Shown here piece by piece: positions 35,435 through 43,293 of a stretch of DNA of 64,000 nucleotides. Below the pieces are notes generated by a model that was given only the letters and a program-made list of their open reading frames with translations, did no database searches and was not told the origin of the DNA. Within the stretch, counting starts at the first letter, position 1, and the number at the start of each line of letters is the position of its first letter. The stretch is from Rhodovulum steppense. Its GTDB lineage: Bacteria; Pseudomonadota; Alphaproteobacteria; Rhodobacterales; Rhodobacteraceae. The stretch covers positions 41,187 to 105,186 of the forward strand of contig NZ_SLVM01000014.1 in NCBI RefSeq assembly GCF_004339675.1. Reading direction: 5' to 3'. The position numbers and the translations under genes were made by a program.

Positions 35435-36976
35435 TCAGCGGCCCCTGAACAATCCGCCGAGGATGCCGCGGACGAGGCGCTTGCCGGTGGTGCCGGAGAG
35501 TTCCTTGATGAGCGCGTCGCCCAAGGCGGCGCCGAGGCTGTCGGGGGGCGGACGGCGGCGGGTACGGGGGGCGCTGCGGGCGGGGGGCGAATAGCGACGC
35601 GCGGCGCGGTATTCGCGTTCGGCCGCCTCTGCCGCCTCGTCGCGGCGGGCGGCCTCTTCGGCGTCGCGTGCGGCCTGGGCGGCGCGGCGGGTCAGCATCT
35701 CGTGCGCGGAGTCGCGGTCGATCAGGAGATCATACTTGCCCGCAACGGGCGAGGCCGCAATGAGCGCCGCGCGCCGTGCGGGCGTGATCGGACCCAGTTG
35801 CGAGGATGGCGGCCGGATCAGGGTGCGCTGGGCCATGCCGGGCACGCCCTTGTCCTCGAGCAGCGAGGTGACCGCCTCGCCCACGCCGAGCTCGCGGATC
35901 ACCTGCGCCGTGTCGAAATCGGGGTTGTCGCGATAGGTTTCGGCCGCATGTTTCAGCGCGGTGCGGTCGCGCGCTGTGAAGGCGCGCAGCGCGTGCTGGA
36001 CCCGGTTGCCGAGCTGGCCGAGCACGTTCCGGGGCAGGTCGTCCGGATTCTGGGTGACGAAATAGACCCCCACCCCCTTGGAGCGGATCAGCCGCGCGAC
36101 CCGTTCCACCTTGTCCACCAGCGCCCTGGGGGCATCGTCGAAAAGCAGATGTGCCTCGTCGAAGAAGAAGACGAGGCGTGGCTTGTCCGGGTCGCCGATT
36201 TCGGGCAGTTCCTCGAAAAGCTCGGAGAGCAGCCAGAGAAGGAAGGTCGCGTAGAGCCTTGGCGCGGCCATCAGGCGGTCGGCGGCGAGGATGTTGATCC
36301 GGCCGCGGCCATCGGGATCGACGCGCATCAGGTCGGCGAGATCGAGCGCGGGCTCGCCGAAGAGGCGCGCGCCGCCCTGATCTTCGAGCACCAGCAGCCG
36401 ACGCTGGATCGCCCCGATCGAGGCGGGCGCGACATTCCCCCAAGTTACCGAAAGCGCGGCGGTGTTCTGGCCGACCCAGGCCAGCATGGAGCGCAGATCG
36501 GCCAGGTCGAGCAGTGGCAGCCCCTCGTCATCGGCGACACGGAAGGCGATGCTCAGAACGCCTTCCTGCACCTCGTTCAGCTCCAGCAGGCGCGAGAGCA
36601 GGAGCGGCCCCATCTCGGCGATAGTGGTGCGGATCGGGTGGCCCTGGTCGCCGAAGAGATCCCAGAAGGTGATCGGGAAAGCCGTATAGGCATAATCGGC
36701 CAGACCGATGCTGGCCGCGCGGGTCTGGAAGGCGTCATGCGCGCGGGCATCGGTCCGCCCCGGTGCCGCGAGCCCGGCAAGGTCGCCCTTGACGTCCGCC
36801 AGAAAGACCGGGACGCCCGCCGCCGAGAAACCCTCGGCCATGACCTGCAATGTCACGGTCTTGCCGGTGCCGGTGGCGCCTGCGATCAGCCCGTGCCGGT
36901 TGGCATGGTCGAGCCGAAGATATTGCGCCGCGACGTGATCCGGCCCGCCCCCCCCGATGAACAGACGCTGCGACAC
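35435..36976 (-). CDS. HerA-like ATPase (DUF853 family)
   Basis: A 513-residue cytoplasmic ATPase of the HerA/FtsK fold. Walker A is GATGTGKT at residues 33-40; Walker B is RLVFFFDEAHLLF. The family blocks VFLADVKGDLAGLA, QEGVLSIAFRVADDEGLPLLDL and VYFVTQNPDDLPRNVLGQLGNRVQHALRAFTARD are present. The last 120 residues are Arg/Ala/Glu-rich with a C-terminal GLFRGR. The start is a GTG at 36976 with a GGGGGGAG ribosome site; 58 further upstream codons would run into the adjoining intergenic RNA-like region and are rejected. Function in DNA processing is unclear; the family is widespread outside DNA-repair loci. Confidence 0.88.
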   Translation of the reverse strand: MSQRLFIGGGGPDHVAAQYLRLDHANRHGLIAGATGTGKTVTLQVMAEGFSAAGVPVFLADVKGDLAGLAAPGRTDARAHDAFQTRAASIGLADYAYTAFPITFWDLFGDQGHPIRTTIAEMGPLLLSRLLELNEVQEGVLSIAFRVADDEGLPLLDLADLRSMLAWVGQNTAALSVTWGNVAPASIGAIQRRLLVLEDQGGARLFGEPALDLADLMRVDPDGRGRINILAADRLMAAPRLYATFLLWLLSELFEELPEIGDPDKPRLVFFFDEAHLLFDDAPRALVDKVERVARLIRSKGVGVYFVTQNPDDLPRNVLGQLGNRVQHALRAFTARDRTALKHAAETYRDNPDFDTAQVIRELGVGEAVTSLLEDKGVPGMAQRTLIRPPSSQLGPITPARRAALIAASPVAGKYDLLIDRDSAHEMLTRRAAQAARDAEEAARRDEAAEAAEREYRAARRYSPPARSAPRTRRRPPPDSLGAALGDALIKELSGTTGKRLVRGILGGLFRGR

Positions 36977-37046
36977 GCCACTCCCCCCGCCGAACCTGTT
37001 GCTTCGACAATACAAACTTAACCCGTTCGTGCGAGTCTGAATCCAT

Positions 37047-37125
37047 CCCGCAGGCCGACCCTCGGGTCCGGGCGGGTCTTCCTCCCTGATGGACTGGGCC
37101 GCATCCTCGCGATGCGGCCTTTTTT
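37047..37125 (+). ncRNA. Candidate small RNA with exposed CCUCCC and intrinsic terminator
   Basis: No gene fits here, but the plus strand has the order expected of a regulatory small RNA: a 5' stem closed by CCCGC (37047) and GCGGG (37072-37076), a single-stranded pyrimidine stretch TCTTCCTCCCT (37077-37087) complementary to ribosome binding sites, then a perfect 9-bp terminator (GGCCGCATC and GATGCGGCC, 37097-37119) followed by six Ts. There is no upstream plus-strand gene for this terminator to serve. The 5' end is not defined; it may start nearer 37020. Anti-Shine-Dalgarno CU-rich loops are known in alphaproteobacterial small RNAs; assignment here is inference. Confidence 0.5.
37097..37125 (+). 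terminator. Intrinsic terminator, no plus-strand gene upstream
   Basis: Perfect 9-bp stem (GGCCGCATC and GATGCGGCC), 5-base loop CTCGC, followed by TTTTTT. Strongest intrinsic terminator in the window. The nearest gene on the left is on the other strand, which is why a small RNA is proposed. Confidence 0.85.
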
Positions 37126-37167
37126 CATGCGGGCTTTTGACGCTGCGCAAAGCCGCGTCTTTGCCTG

Positions 37168-37196
37168 TTGACGCCTGTTAACAAAGCCCGTAGCCT
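37168..37196 (+). promoter_or_regulatory. Candidate promoter of the IalB-family gene
   Basis: TTGACG at 37168-37173, a 17-base spacer and TAGCCT at 37191-37196 give a sigma70-like arrangement; the -10 is weak. Transcription would start near 37203, giving a leader of about 175 bases. Confidence 0.4.
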
Positions 37197-37212
37197 GCGC
37201 CACACAAAAAAG

Positions 37213-37274
37213 GTCGGCCCGTCCGACAGGGAGCGTGAAAACATGAGGAAAGGGCTGCCTTGCGGCCCTTTTTT
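37213..37274 (+). promoter_or_regulatory. Leader with two hairpins and an intrinsic terminator (possible attenuator)
   Basis: Within the expected leader, a 5-bp stem (GTCGG/CCGAC, 37213-37227) is followed by a ribosome-site-like GGGAGC, a short open frame from ATG at 37243 (25 codons to TGA at 37320), and inside that frame a terminator hairpin AAGGGC-GCCCTT with an inner GC pair (37250-37270) leading into TTTTTT (37269-37274). Either this is a small RNA of about 70 bases or an attenuator whose terminator is controlled by translation of the leader peptide. On the minus strand the first stem is followed by a T-run, so it might also terminate in that direction. Confidence 0.5.
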
Positions 37275-37377
37275 CTTGTGCCGCGCAAGGCTCCGCCACC
37301 GTCCCGCGATTGGCCGCTGACAGGCTCGCATCGGCATGCTAGAGGGCGGCAAGCAACGCAGCAAAGGCAGGCAAACC

Positions 37378-38007
37378 ATGCGTGAACTTCTGAGACCCCT
37401 TGGCCTTGTGGCCCTTGTGGCGCTGGCCGGACCGGCGTCGGCGCAGGAGACGGGCAGCGACACCGCCCCCGAGGCGGGCGGCGCCCCGGCCGCGACCGCC
37501 GCCGAGATCGACAGCCTGCCGATGGGCGAGGCCGATGAGGGGGATGCGCCCCGCGCCTATGTCAAGGAGGTCTTCCAGGACTGGCAGGTGGTGTGCGTCC
37601 GGCTGGACGAGGAGCGCGAATCCTGCAACATGCAGCAATTGCTGCGCGACGCGAATGACAACCCGGTGAGCCAGGTCTCGATCGCGCCGCTGCCGCCCGC
37701 CGCCGCGCCGCGTGCCGCGGCGGTCGAGATCGCCACCCCGATCGAGACGCTGCTGAGCGAGGATCTGCGGCTGGGCATCGACACCGCGGCGCCCAAGCGC
37801 TACCGCTTCACCTTCTGCACGCCGCAGGCCTGCTATGCGCGCTTTGCACTGACCGCCGAGGAGGTCGCCGCCTTCAAGGCCGGGCGTGCCGCCAAGGTGA
37901 CCATCGTTCCGCTGGTGGCGCCGGACCAGACCGCGGAAATCGCGATGTCGCTGGCGGGCTTCACCGCCGCCTATGACCTGACGGCCGCGACCCTCGCCGG
38001 GCAGTGA
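37378..38007 (+). CDS. Invasion-associated locus B (IalB) family protein
   Basis: A 209-residue exported protein. The signal peptide is ELLRPLGLVALVALAGPASAQ; a Thr/Ala/Glu-rich linker follows, then the IalB-like domain (about 60-205) beginning VFQDWQVVCVRLDEERESCNMQQLL and containing the conserved cysteine pairs, with FTFCTPQACYARFALTAEEV and the closing MSLAGFTAAYDLT. The ATG at 37378 was selected over an upstream in-frame ATG because it starts the signal peptide. Periplasmic function is unknown; the name comes from Bartonella. Its leader carries the terminator described above. Confidence 0.88.
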   Translation: MRELLRPLGLVALVALAGPASAQETGSDTAPEAGGAPAATAAEIDSLPMGEADEGDAPRAYVKEVFQDWQVVCVRLDEERESCNMQQLLRDANDNPVSQVSIAPLPPAAAPRAAAVEIATPIETLLSEDLRLGIDTAAPKRYRFTFCTPQACYARFALTAEEVAAFKAGRAAKVTIVPLVAPDQTAEIAMSLAGFTAAYDLTAATLAGQ

Positions 38008-38017
38008 ATTGAGGCCT

Positions 38018-38050
38018 GCCGCGGTCCGGGGAACAGGCCCCGGCCGCGGC
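38018..38050. terminator. Strong hairpin between convergent genes
   Basis: GCCGCGG, a bulged T, CCGGGG, loop AACAGG, then CCCCGG and CCGCGGC: a 13-bp stem centred between the IalB-family gene and the ketoacyl synthase gene, which converge. No T-run on either side; probably ends both transcripts. Confidence 0.6.
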
Positions 38051-38058
38051 GCACACCG

Positions 38059-39267
38059 TCAGGCCCGGCGCAGCGCCAGCACCGCGTTCAGCCCGCCAAA
38101 GGCGAAGGCGTTGGACAGCACCACATCGACCTGCGCCTCGCGCGCCTCGTTCGGCACCACGTCGAGCATGCATTCGGGATCGGGTTCCTCGTAGCCGATG
38201 GTCGGCGCAATCACCCCGTCCTTCAGCGCCATGATGCAGGCCAGCAACTCGACCGCGCCGGTGCCGCCGATCAGATGGCCATGCATCGACTTGGTGGAGG
38301 AGATCATCAGCCGGTCGGCATGCGCGCCGAACACATCCGCCACGGCGGCGCATTCGGTCTTGTCATTGGCGGTCGTGCCGGTGCCATGGGCGTTGATATA
38401 GCCCACATCGGTCGGCGCAAGCTTGGCATCGCGCAGCGCACCCGCGATCGCGCGGGCCGCGCCCTGGCGCGACGGCATCACGATGTCGGAGGCATCCGCC
38501 GTCATGGCGAAGCCCACCACCTCGGCCAGTATCTCGGCGCCGCGGGCGCGGGCGTGGTCGTATTCCTCGAACACGAAGACCGCCGCCCCCTCGCCCTGGA
38601 CCATACCGTTGCGGTTGGCGCTGAACGGGCGGCAGGCGTCCTTTGACATCACGCGCAGCCCTTCCCAGGCCTTGATCCCGCCGAAGCACAGCATCGATTC
38701 AGACCCGCCCGTGACGATCACCCGGCTGATGCCCGAGCGGATCAGGTGGAACGCCTGCCCCATCGCGTGGTTCGAGGAGGCGCAGGCGGTGGCGACGGTG
38801 AAGGACGGCCCGCGCAGATTGTAGGTCATCGAGACATGGCTGGCGGCGGCGTTGTTCATCAGTTTCGGCACGACGAAGGGATGGACGCGGTTCTTGCCCT
38901 CTTCGAAGACCGAGCGGTAATTCTCGTCGAGCGTGGTCATCCCCCCGCCCGACGTGCCCAGCACGACGCCCGCCTCGTGCGAAAGCTCGTCGCAGAACTC
39001 CAGCCCGGATTGCATGATGGCCTCGCGCGCGGCCATCAGGGTGAACTGGGTGAAGCGGTCATACAGCGCGATCTGCTGGCGGTTGAAATGGTCCTCGGGC
39101 TCGTAGCCCGTGACCTGCCCGCCGATGCGGATCGACAGCCGCTCGACATCGCGGATGTCGATCTCGCCGATGCCGCAGCGCCCTTCGCGGAAGGCGGCCA
39201 GCGTGGCGGGGACGTTGTGGCCGAGCGCGTTGATCGTGCCCTGGCCGGTGATGACGACGCGTTTCAT
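38059..39267 (-). CDS. Beta-ketoacyl-ACP synthase (KAS II-like)
   Basis: Condensing enzyme of fatty acyl chain elongation; 402 residues. The active-site triad is Cys162 (TVATACASSNHAMG), His294 (YINAHGTGT) and His331 (STKSMHGHLIGG). Its start overlaps the ACP stop by 4 bases, and it follows lpxD and an L,D-transpeptidase gene, so it is probably dedicated to lipid A or other special acyl chains rather than to bulk fatty acids. Such paired ACP/KAS genes next to lpxD recall the very-long-chain acyl loci of other alphaproteobacteria; this link is inference. Confidence 0.93.
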   Translation of the reverse strand: MKRVVITGQGTINALGHNVPATLAAFREGRCGIGEIDIRDVERLSIRIGGQVTGYEPEDHFNRQQIALYDRFTQFTLMAAREAIMQSGLEFCDELSHEAGVVLGTSGGGMTTLDENYRSVFEEGKNRVHPFVVPKLMNNAAASHVSMTYNLRGPSFTVATACASSNHAMGQAFHLIRSGISRVIVTGGSESMLCFGGIKAWEGLRVMSKDACRPFSANRNGMVQGEGAAVFVFEEYDHARARGAEILAEVVGFAMTADASDIVMPSRQGAARAIAGALRDAKLAPTDVGYINAHGTGTTANDKTECAAVADVFGAHADRLMISSTKSMHGHLIGGTGAVELLACIMALKDGVIAPTIGYEEPDPECMLDVVPNEAREAQVDVVLSNAFAFGGLNAVLALRRA

Positions 39268-39530
39268 GCTTTCTGGTCGGCCACCAGCCCCTCGACGGCC
39301 CGGACAATGGCAGCGATCGACGAGATGTCGAACTCGCTTTCCGAGGGGTCGTTGGCGTTGAACGGCACCTGGATGTCGAACGCCTCTTCGATGGCGAAGA
39401 TCGATTCCACCAGCCCGAGGCTGTCGATGCCCAGATCCTCGAGCGTCGAGTCCAGTTTTACGTCCGAAGGTTCGAGCACGGCCTGCTCGGCGATGATCGC
39501 GATCACCTTGTCCTTGACGCTGTCCGACAT
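39264..39530 (-). CDS. Acyl carrier protein (dedicated)
   Basis: An 88-residue acidic carrier protein with the phosphopantetheine site Ser37 in EDLGIDSLGLVESIF. It differs from housekeeping AcpP by its extra C-terminal stretch and by its position between lpxD and a ketoacyl synthase gene; the stop overlaps the synthase start (ATGA). It probably supplies acyl chains to the neighbouring synthase and perhaps LpxD. Confidence 0.93.
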   Translation of the reverse strand: MSDSVKDKVIAIIAEQAVLEPSDVKLDSTLEDLGIDSLGLVESIFAIEEAFDIQVPFNANDPSESEFDISSIAAIVRAVEGLVADQKA

Positions 39531-39566
39531 CCCTTGCCTCTCTGGCTTATTTGATCGTGCGAGGAT

Positions 39567-40658
39567 CTAGTCGCTTCGCGACAGCTTTGAAACCGCTTTC
39601 TGCAATGCAGCCACCTGCGCGAAAAGCCGCGGCAAGCGGCGCAGGCCCTTGTATGCCTCGACATGGGCGTCCATGCGCATCGCGGGATAACCCAGCAGAA
39701 CTCGGCCCGCGGGCGCGTTGGTGAAGATCTTGGTCGCGCCGCCCGCGATCACGTCGTCGCCGATAAAGATGTTGTCATTGACGCCCACCTGGCCGGCGAA
39801 CACCACCCGGTCGCCGATCCGCACCGAGCCCGCAATGCCGACCTGCCCGCAGAGCAGGCAGTCGCGGCCGATCCGGACGTTGTGGCCGACATGGACGAGG
39901 TTGTCGAGCTTGGTGCCCGCGCCGATCACGGTGTCGCGGATCGTGCCGCGGTCGATGCAGCTGTTGGCGCCGATCTCGACATCGTCGCCGATGGTCACGC
40001 TGCCCAGCGAATGGATGCGCGTCCAACTCTGCGCGCCCGCCGCGCCCGCATCGCCCAGCGTGGCGCGCACGTTCTCGACGGCGGATTTCTCGGGCGTGAC
40101 GAAGGAGAACCCGTCGGCGCCGATCACCGCGCCGGGTTGCACGATCACCCGGTCGCCCAGCGTGACGCGCGCGCCGATCCTGACGCCCGCCAGGATCAGC
40201 GCATCCGCGCCGATGCGGGCCTCTTCGGCGATTGCGGCATGGGCGGCGATGCGCGCGCGGGGGCCGATCTCGGCGCGGGGGCCGATGACGACGAGCGGGC
40301 CGATCGCGGCGCCGTCGCCGATCCGGGCGTCGGGGTCGATCACGGCGGAGGGATGGATGCCCGGCGCGATCTCGGGTCCGGGATCCATCAGGCGGGTCAG
40401 GCCCGAGAGCGCATAGCGCGGGCGCGGCACGAACAGCGCCGCGCGCAGCCCCAGCGCGCGCCAGTCGGCACCGTCCCACAGGATCGCGGCCTGTGCGCCG
40501 CCGCGGGCCAGCCCCTCGGCATAGTCGGGCTTCATCGCGAGGGCCAGCGCGTCGGGCCCGGCCTCGGCCGGTTCCGCGGCGCGCGTGATCGTCAGCGATC
40601 CGTCGCCTTCGAGACGCGCGCCGAGCGCGGTCGCGATCTGGTCGAGTGTGAACGCCAT
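39567..40658 (-). CDS. lpxD: UDP-3-O-acylglucosamine N-acyltransferase
   Basis: Adds the N-linked hydroxyacyl chain in lipid A synthesis. 363 residues. An N-terminal uridine-binding domain (about 1-100) leads to a left-handed beta-helix of hexapeptide repeats (about 105-320; for example VIDPDARIGDGAAIGPLVVIG and IGDDVEIGANSCIDRGTI). The catalytic His lies in LDNLVHVGHNVRIG, and the C-terminal helix closes the trimer. It follows the L,D-transpeptidase gene by 59 bp and precedes the ACP by 36 bp. Note that bulk lpx genes such as lpxA are not in the window. Confidence 0.95.
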   Translation of the reverse strand: MAFTLDQIATALGARLEGDGSLTITRAAEPAEAGPDALALAMKPDYAEGLARGGAQAAILWDGADWRALGLRAALFVPRPRYALSGLTRLMDPGPEIAPGIHPSAVIDPDARIGDGAAIGPLVVIGPRAEIGPRARIAAHAAIAEEARIGADALILAGVRIGARVTLGDRVIVQPGAVIGADGFSFVTPEKSAVENVRATLGDAGAAGAQSWTRIHSLGSVTIGDDVEIGANSCIDRGTIRDTVIGAGTKLDNLVHVGHNVRIGRDCLLCGQVGIAGSVRIGDRVVFAGQVGVNDNIFIGDDVIAGGATKIFTNAPAGRVLLGYPAMRMDAHVEAYKGLRRLPRLFAQVAALQKAVSKLSRSD

Positions 40659-40717
40659 GCCGACCCCCTGCCCGTGACCGGCGCAGCCTGCACCCTCCGG
40701 TCCTGTCGGGTCGCGAT

Positions 40718-42325
40718 TTACCCCCGAACCGGGGCGAGCGCCACCCCGGCGGCCTGCAACGCATCGAAAATCGCCGCGTCACGGCCATAGACATCGCGGC
40801 GATACTGCATGCCCCCCGCGGGATCGGCGATGGCGGTGCGGTAGATGATGTGGATCGGCAGCGGTTGTTCCAGATCAACCCGCGTCTCGCGGCCCGAGGC
40901 CAGCCGCGCGGCGAAGAAGCCCTTGGGGTCGTCGGTCTGGGCGGCAAGCAGCGCATAGGCGAAGTCGAACGGATCGCCCAGACGGATGCAGCCATGGCTG
41001 AACGTGCGCACCTCGCGCGCGAACAGCGATTTCGACGGCGTGTCGTGCAGGTAGATGTTGTAGGGGTTGGGGAACATGAACTTCACCAGCCCCAGCGCAT
41101 TGGCCTGCGAGGGCGGCTGCTTGAGGGCGAAGGGGAAGGTGCGTGCGGTGTAGTTCGAGAAATCGACCGCGCCGCGGCTGACCACCCGGCCACGCGAATC
41201 CACCAGTTGCAGATAGCCATGCGCGTTCGGGTTGGCCTGCATCTTGGGCAGGTATTCCTTGACGGTGATCGAGCGCGGGACATGCCAGGACGGGTTGATG
41301 ACCATGTGATCCATCACGTCCGAAAACTCGGGCGTGCGCTGGTCGTTTACGTTCTTGCCCACGACCGAGCGGGTCTGGAACACCACCTCGCCCGCGTCGA
41401 TGATGCGGGCGTGGAAATCGGTGATGTTGACCAGCACATGCCGATCGCCGCGGTCATTGCCCAGCCAGCGCTCGCGTTCCATCGCGACAAGGATGGATTT
41501 CAGCCTGTCCTCGGGGGCGATGTTGATCTCGTCCACGGTGCCCGCACCGGCGACGCCGTCGGGTTCCAGCCCGTGATCGAACTGGAACGCCTGCACCGCC
41601 TTTTGCAGCGCCGCGTCATAGCTGGCGGCGGCGGACCGGGCGAGATAGCCCATGGCGATCATGCGGTTGCGCAGCGCGACGACAGACTCGCCGGTCTGGC
41701 CCGGGCGCAGCGTGCCGGATGGCACGCGCGGACCCCACCCGCCCTCGGCGATGCGCCGTTCGAGGCGCGTCTTCTCGCGCAGGAGGCGGGCATATTCGGG
41801 GCTGCGCGGGGCGAGCCCACGCAGGAATGCGCCGGGATTGTCGGCCGCGGCCAGACCGGCCAGCAGGTCGGTCGGGTCGGGCCGGTCGATCTGGCGCTTG
41901 ATATCGGTGACCACGCGGCGCGGGTCGATCACGCCCGAGCCGATGTCGCGGGCATAGGAGAGGAACATGCGCGTCGCCATCACCTCGGCCCGGCCGATAT
42001 CGCGCAGCGTGCGCGCCTCGCGGAAGGCGGCGATCAGCGCATGGGGATCGTGCCGCGTGGCGGGCAGACCGTGATCGGGCGCCTGCGCCAGGGCGGTCAG
42101 AAGCGCGGCGCGCCGCTCCGCGGCCTCGGCCGTTGTCCAGAAGGCGGCATAGTCGCGGTCGCGGTAGAAGGCGGCGACGGCCGCGTCGTCCGACGCCGCC
42201 TCGGCCACGGCCTGGCGGAAGGCGGCCTGGTCCATGGCCGCATGGGACGGCTGCGGACCGGCCAGGCCCAAAAGGGCCGCCGCGGCGGCGGCCAGCATAC
42301 CGCGTCGCAGATCAACAAGACGCAT
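40718..42325 (-). CDS. L,D-transpeptidase (YcbB/LdtD type)
   Basis: Periplasmic enzyme that makes 3-3 cross-links in peptidoglycan through a catalytic cysteine; 535 residues. Signal peptide LAAAAAALLGLAGPQPSHAA, a scaffold domain (about 35-200), a peptidoglycan-binding domain (about 210-270, GQTGESVVALRNRMIAMG) and the YkuD catalytic domain (about 300-490) with FSHGCIRLGDPFDFA, where the Cys is the nucleophile. The ATG at 42325 was preferred to a TTG one codon earlier. First gene of the minus-strand envelope cluster with lpxD, ACP and the ketoacyl synthase. Confidence 0.93.
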   Translation of the reverse strand: MRLVDLRRGMLAAAAAALLGLAGPQPSHAAMDQAAFRQAVAEAASDDAAVAAFYRDRDYAAFWTTAEAAERRAALLTALAQAPDHGLPATRHDPHALIAAFREARTLRDIGRAEVMATRMFLSYARDIGSGVIDPRRVVTDIKRQIDRPDPTDLLAGLAAADNPGAFLRGLAPRSPEYARLLREKTRLERRIAEGGWGPRVPSGTLRPGQTGESVVALRNRMIAMGYLARSAAASYDAALQKAVQAFQFDHGLEPDGVAGAGTVDEINIAPEDRLKSILVAMERERWLGNDRGDRHVLVNITDFHARIIDAGEVVFQTRSVVGKNVNDQRTPEFSDVMDHMVINPSWHVPRSITVKEYLPKMQANPNAHGYLQLVDSRGRVVSRGAVDFSNYTARTFPFALKQPPSQANALGLVKFMFPNPYNIYLHDTPSKSLFAREVRTFSHGCIRLGDPFDFAYALLAAQTDDPKGFFAARLASGRETRVDLEQPLPIHIIYRTAIADPAGGMQYRRDVYGRDAAIFDALQAAGVALAPVRG

Positions 42326-42654
42326 CAAACCATTCCCCTGTCAGGCTTTCCGGTCGCGCATATGGCAGTTACCTTCGGCCAATCCATCCAGTCTGTCCAC
42401 ATGGAAATCCACAGCCTTGCATCGGGAACGCGCCCCCTGTTGCAGGATTCCAGCGGTCGGCAAGAAACCAAACTAAACCCCAATTATGAGCAAGTTCTTG
42501 CCGGTTTGCCACAGCGCGGCTGTCTGCGTCGAATCGATGCTTGGCGCAAATAGGCAAATATGCGATAGACGCTTTGGGTCGGAACGACTGGTCCGAGGAA
42601 AAAAACGCCGTGAAATCGCGGCATTGGAACGAAACTGGGGCGGGCGGAGAAAGC
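42326..42654. promoter_or_regulatory. 329-bp divergent control region, no gene seen
   Basis: This stretch lies between the L,D-transpeptidase gene (minus) and the DUF882 gene (plus). It is less GC-rich than its surroundings, with an A/T-rich run around 42467-42490 and 42552-42570, as expected of two promoters, but I cannot place -35/-10 boxes with confidence and see no long inverted repeat or gene. Confidence 0.35.
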
Positions 42655-43221
42655 ATGAACATGACCCGGAACGGCATCTCGCGCCGTGGCCTTCTGGCCG
42701 CGTTCGCAGCCACCACCGTTGTGGCGGCACCGACTTTCGCAAATGCCTTCGGCGTCCTTCGCGGCGCGGGCGACATCCGGCGGATCCGCATGTATTCAGG
42801 GCGCACCGGCGAAAGCATCGACACGATCTACTGGATCGAAGGCCAGTACATCAACGAAGCGGTCAAGGAACTGAACCACTTCATGCGCGACTGGCGGAAC
42901 GGCCAGACGATCTCGATGGATCTGCGCAATCTCGACATCATGACGGCGGCGCACAGGCTGCTGGATGTGGACGAGCCCTACATGCTGCTGTCGGGCTATC
43001 GCAGCCCGCAGACCAACGCGATGCTGCGCTCGCGTTCGGGCGGGGTGGCCAAGAACTCGCTGCACATGAAGGGTCAGGCCGCGGACCTGCGGCTGAAGAG
43101 CCGGTCGGTGGGCCAGATGGCGCGGGCGGCAAGCGCGTGCAGTGCGGGCGGCGTCGGAAGCTATTCCGGCTCGAATTTCGTGCATATGGATTGCGGCCCG
43201 GTGCGCACCTGGGGCCGCTGA
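42655..43221 (+). CDS. Tat-exported DUF882/M15-like peptidase
   Basis: A 188-residue periplasmic protein of the DUF882 (YcbK-like) family related to M15 D,D- or L,D-peptidases that act on peptidoglycan. The Tat-type signal SRRGLLAAFAATTVVAAP is at about 8-25. Metal-ligand motifs are LLSGYRSPQTN, SLHMKGQAADLRL (His and Asp) and FVHMDCGPVR (His). The ATG at 42655 gives the twin-arginine signal at the right position; the 38 upstream codons are ignored. It diverges from the L,D-transpeptidase gene. Confidence 0.9.
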   Translation: MNMTRNGISRRGLLAAFAATTVVAAPTFANAFGVLRGAGDIRRIRMYSGRTGESIDTIYWIEGQYINEAVKELNHFMRDWRNGQTISMDLRNLDIMTAAHRLLDVDEPYMLLSGYRSPQTNAMLRSRSGGVAKNSLHMKGQAADLRLKSRSVGQMARAASACSAGGVGSYSGSNFVHMDCGPVRTWGR

Positions 43222-43249
43222 GGCCAGACCGCCGAGACGGAACGAACAA

Positions 43250-43271
43250 GGCGCCCCGCGGGGCGCCTTTT
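43250..43271. terminator. Intrinsic terminator after the DUF882 gene
   Basis: GGCGCCCC and GGGGCGCC (8-bp stem, 2-base loop) followed by TTTT on the plus strand, 29 bp after the DUF882 stop and 23 bp from the stop of the converging cytochrome b gene. It probably serves both. Confidence 0.8.
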
Positions 43272-43293
43272 CGCGTTTAGGGGCGCGGGCCTT

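Noticed and set aside
36977..37150. N-terminal extension of the HerA-like ATPase
   Set aside because: It would run through the candidate small RNA and terminator and lacks family similarity; the GTG at 36976 has a good ribosome site.
37206..37227. Minus-strand intrinsic terminator made from the 37213-37227 stem and the A-run
   Set aside because: Only a 5-bp stem and no minus-strand gene upstream that would need it; kept as part of the leader description.
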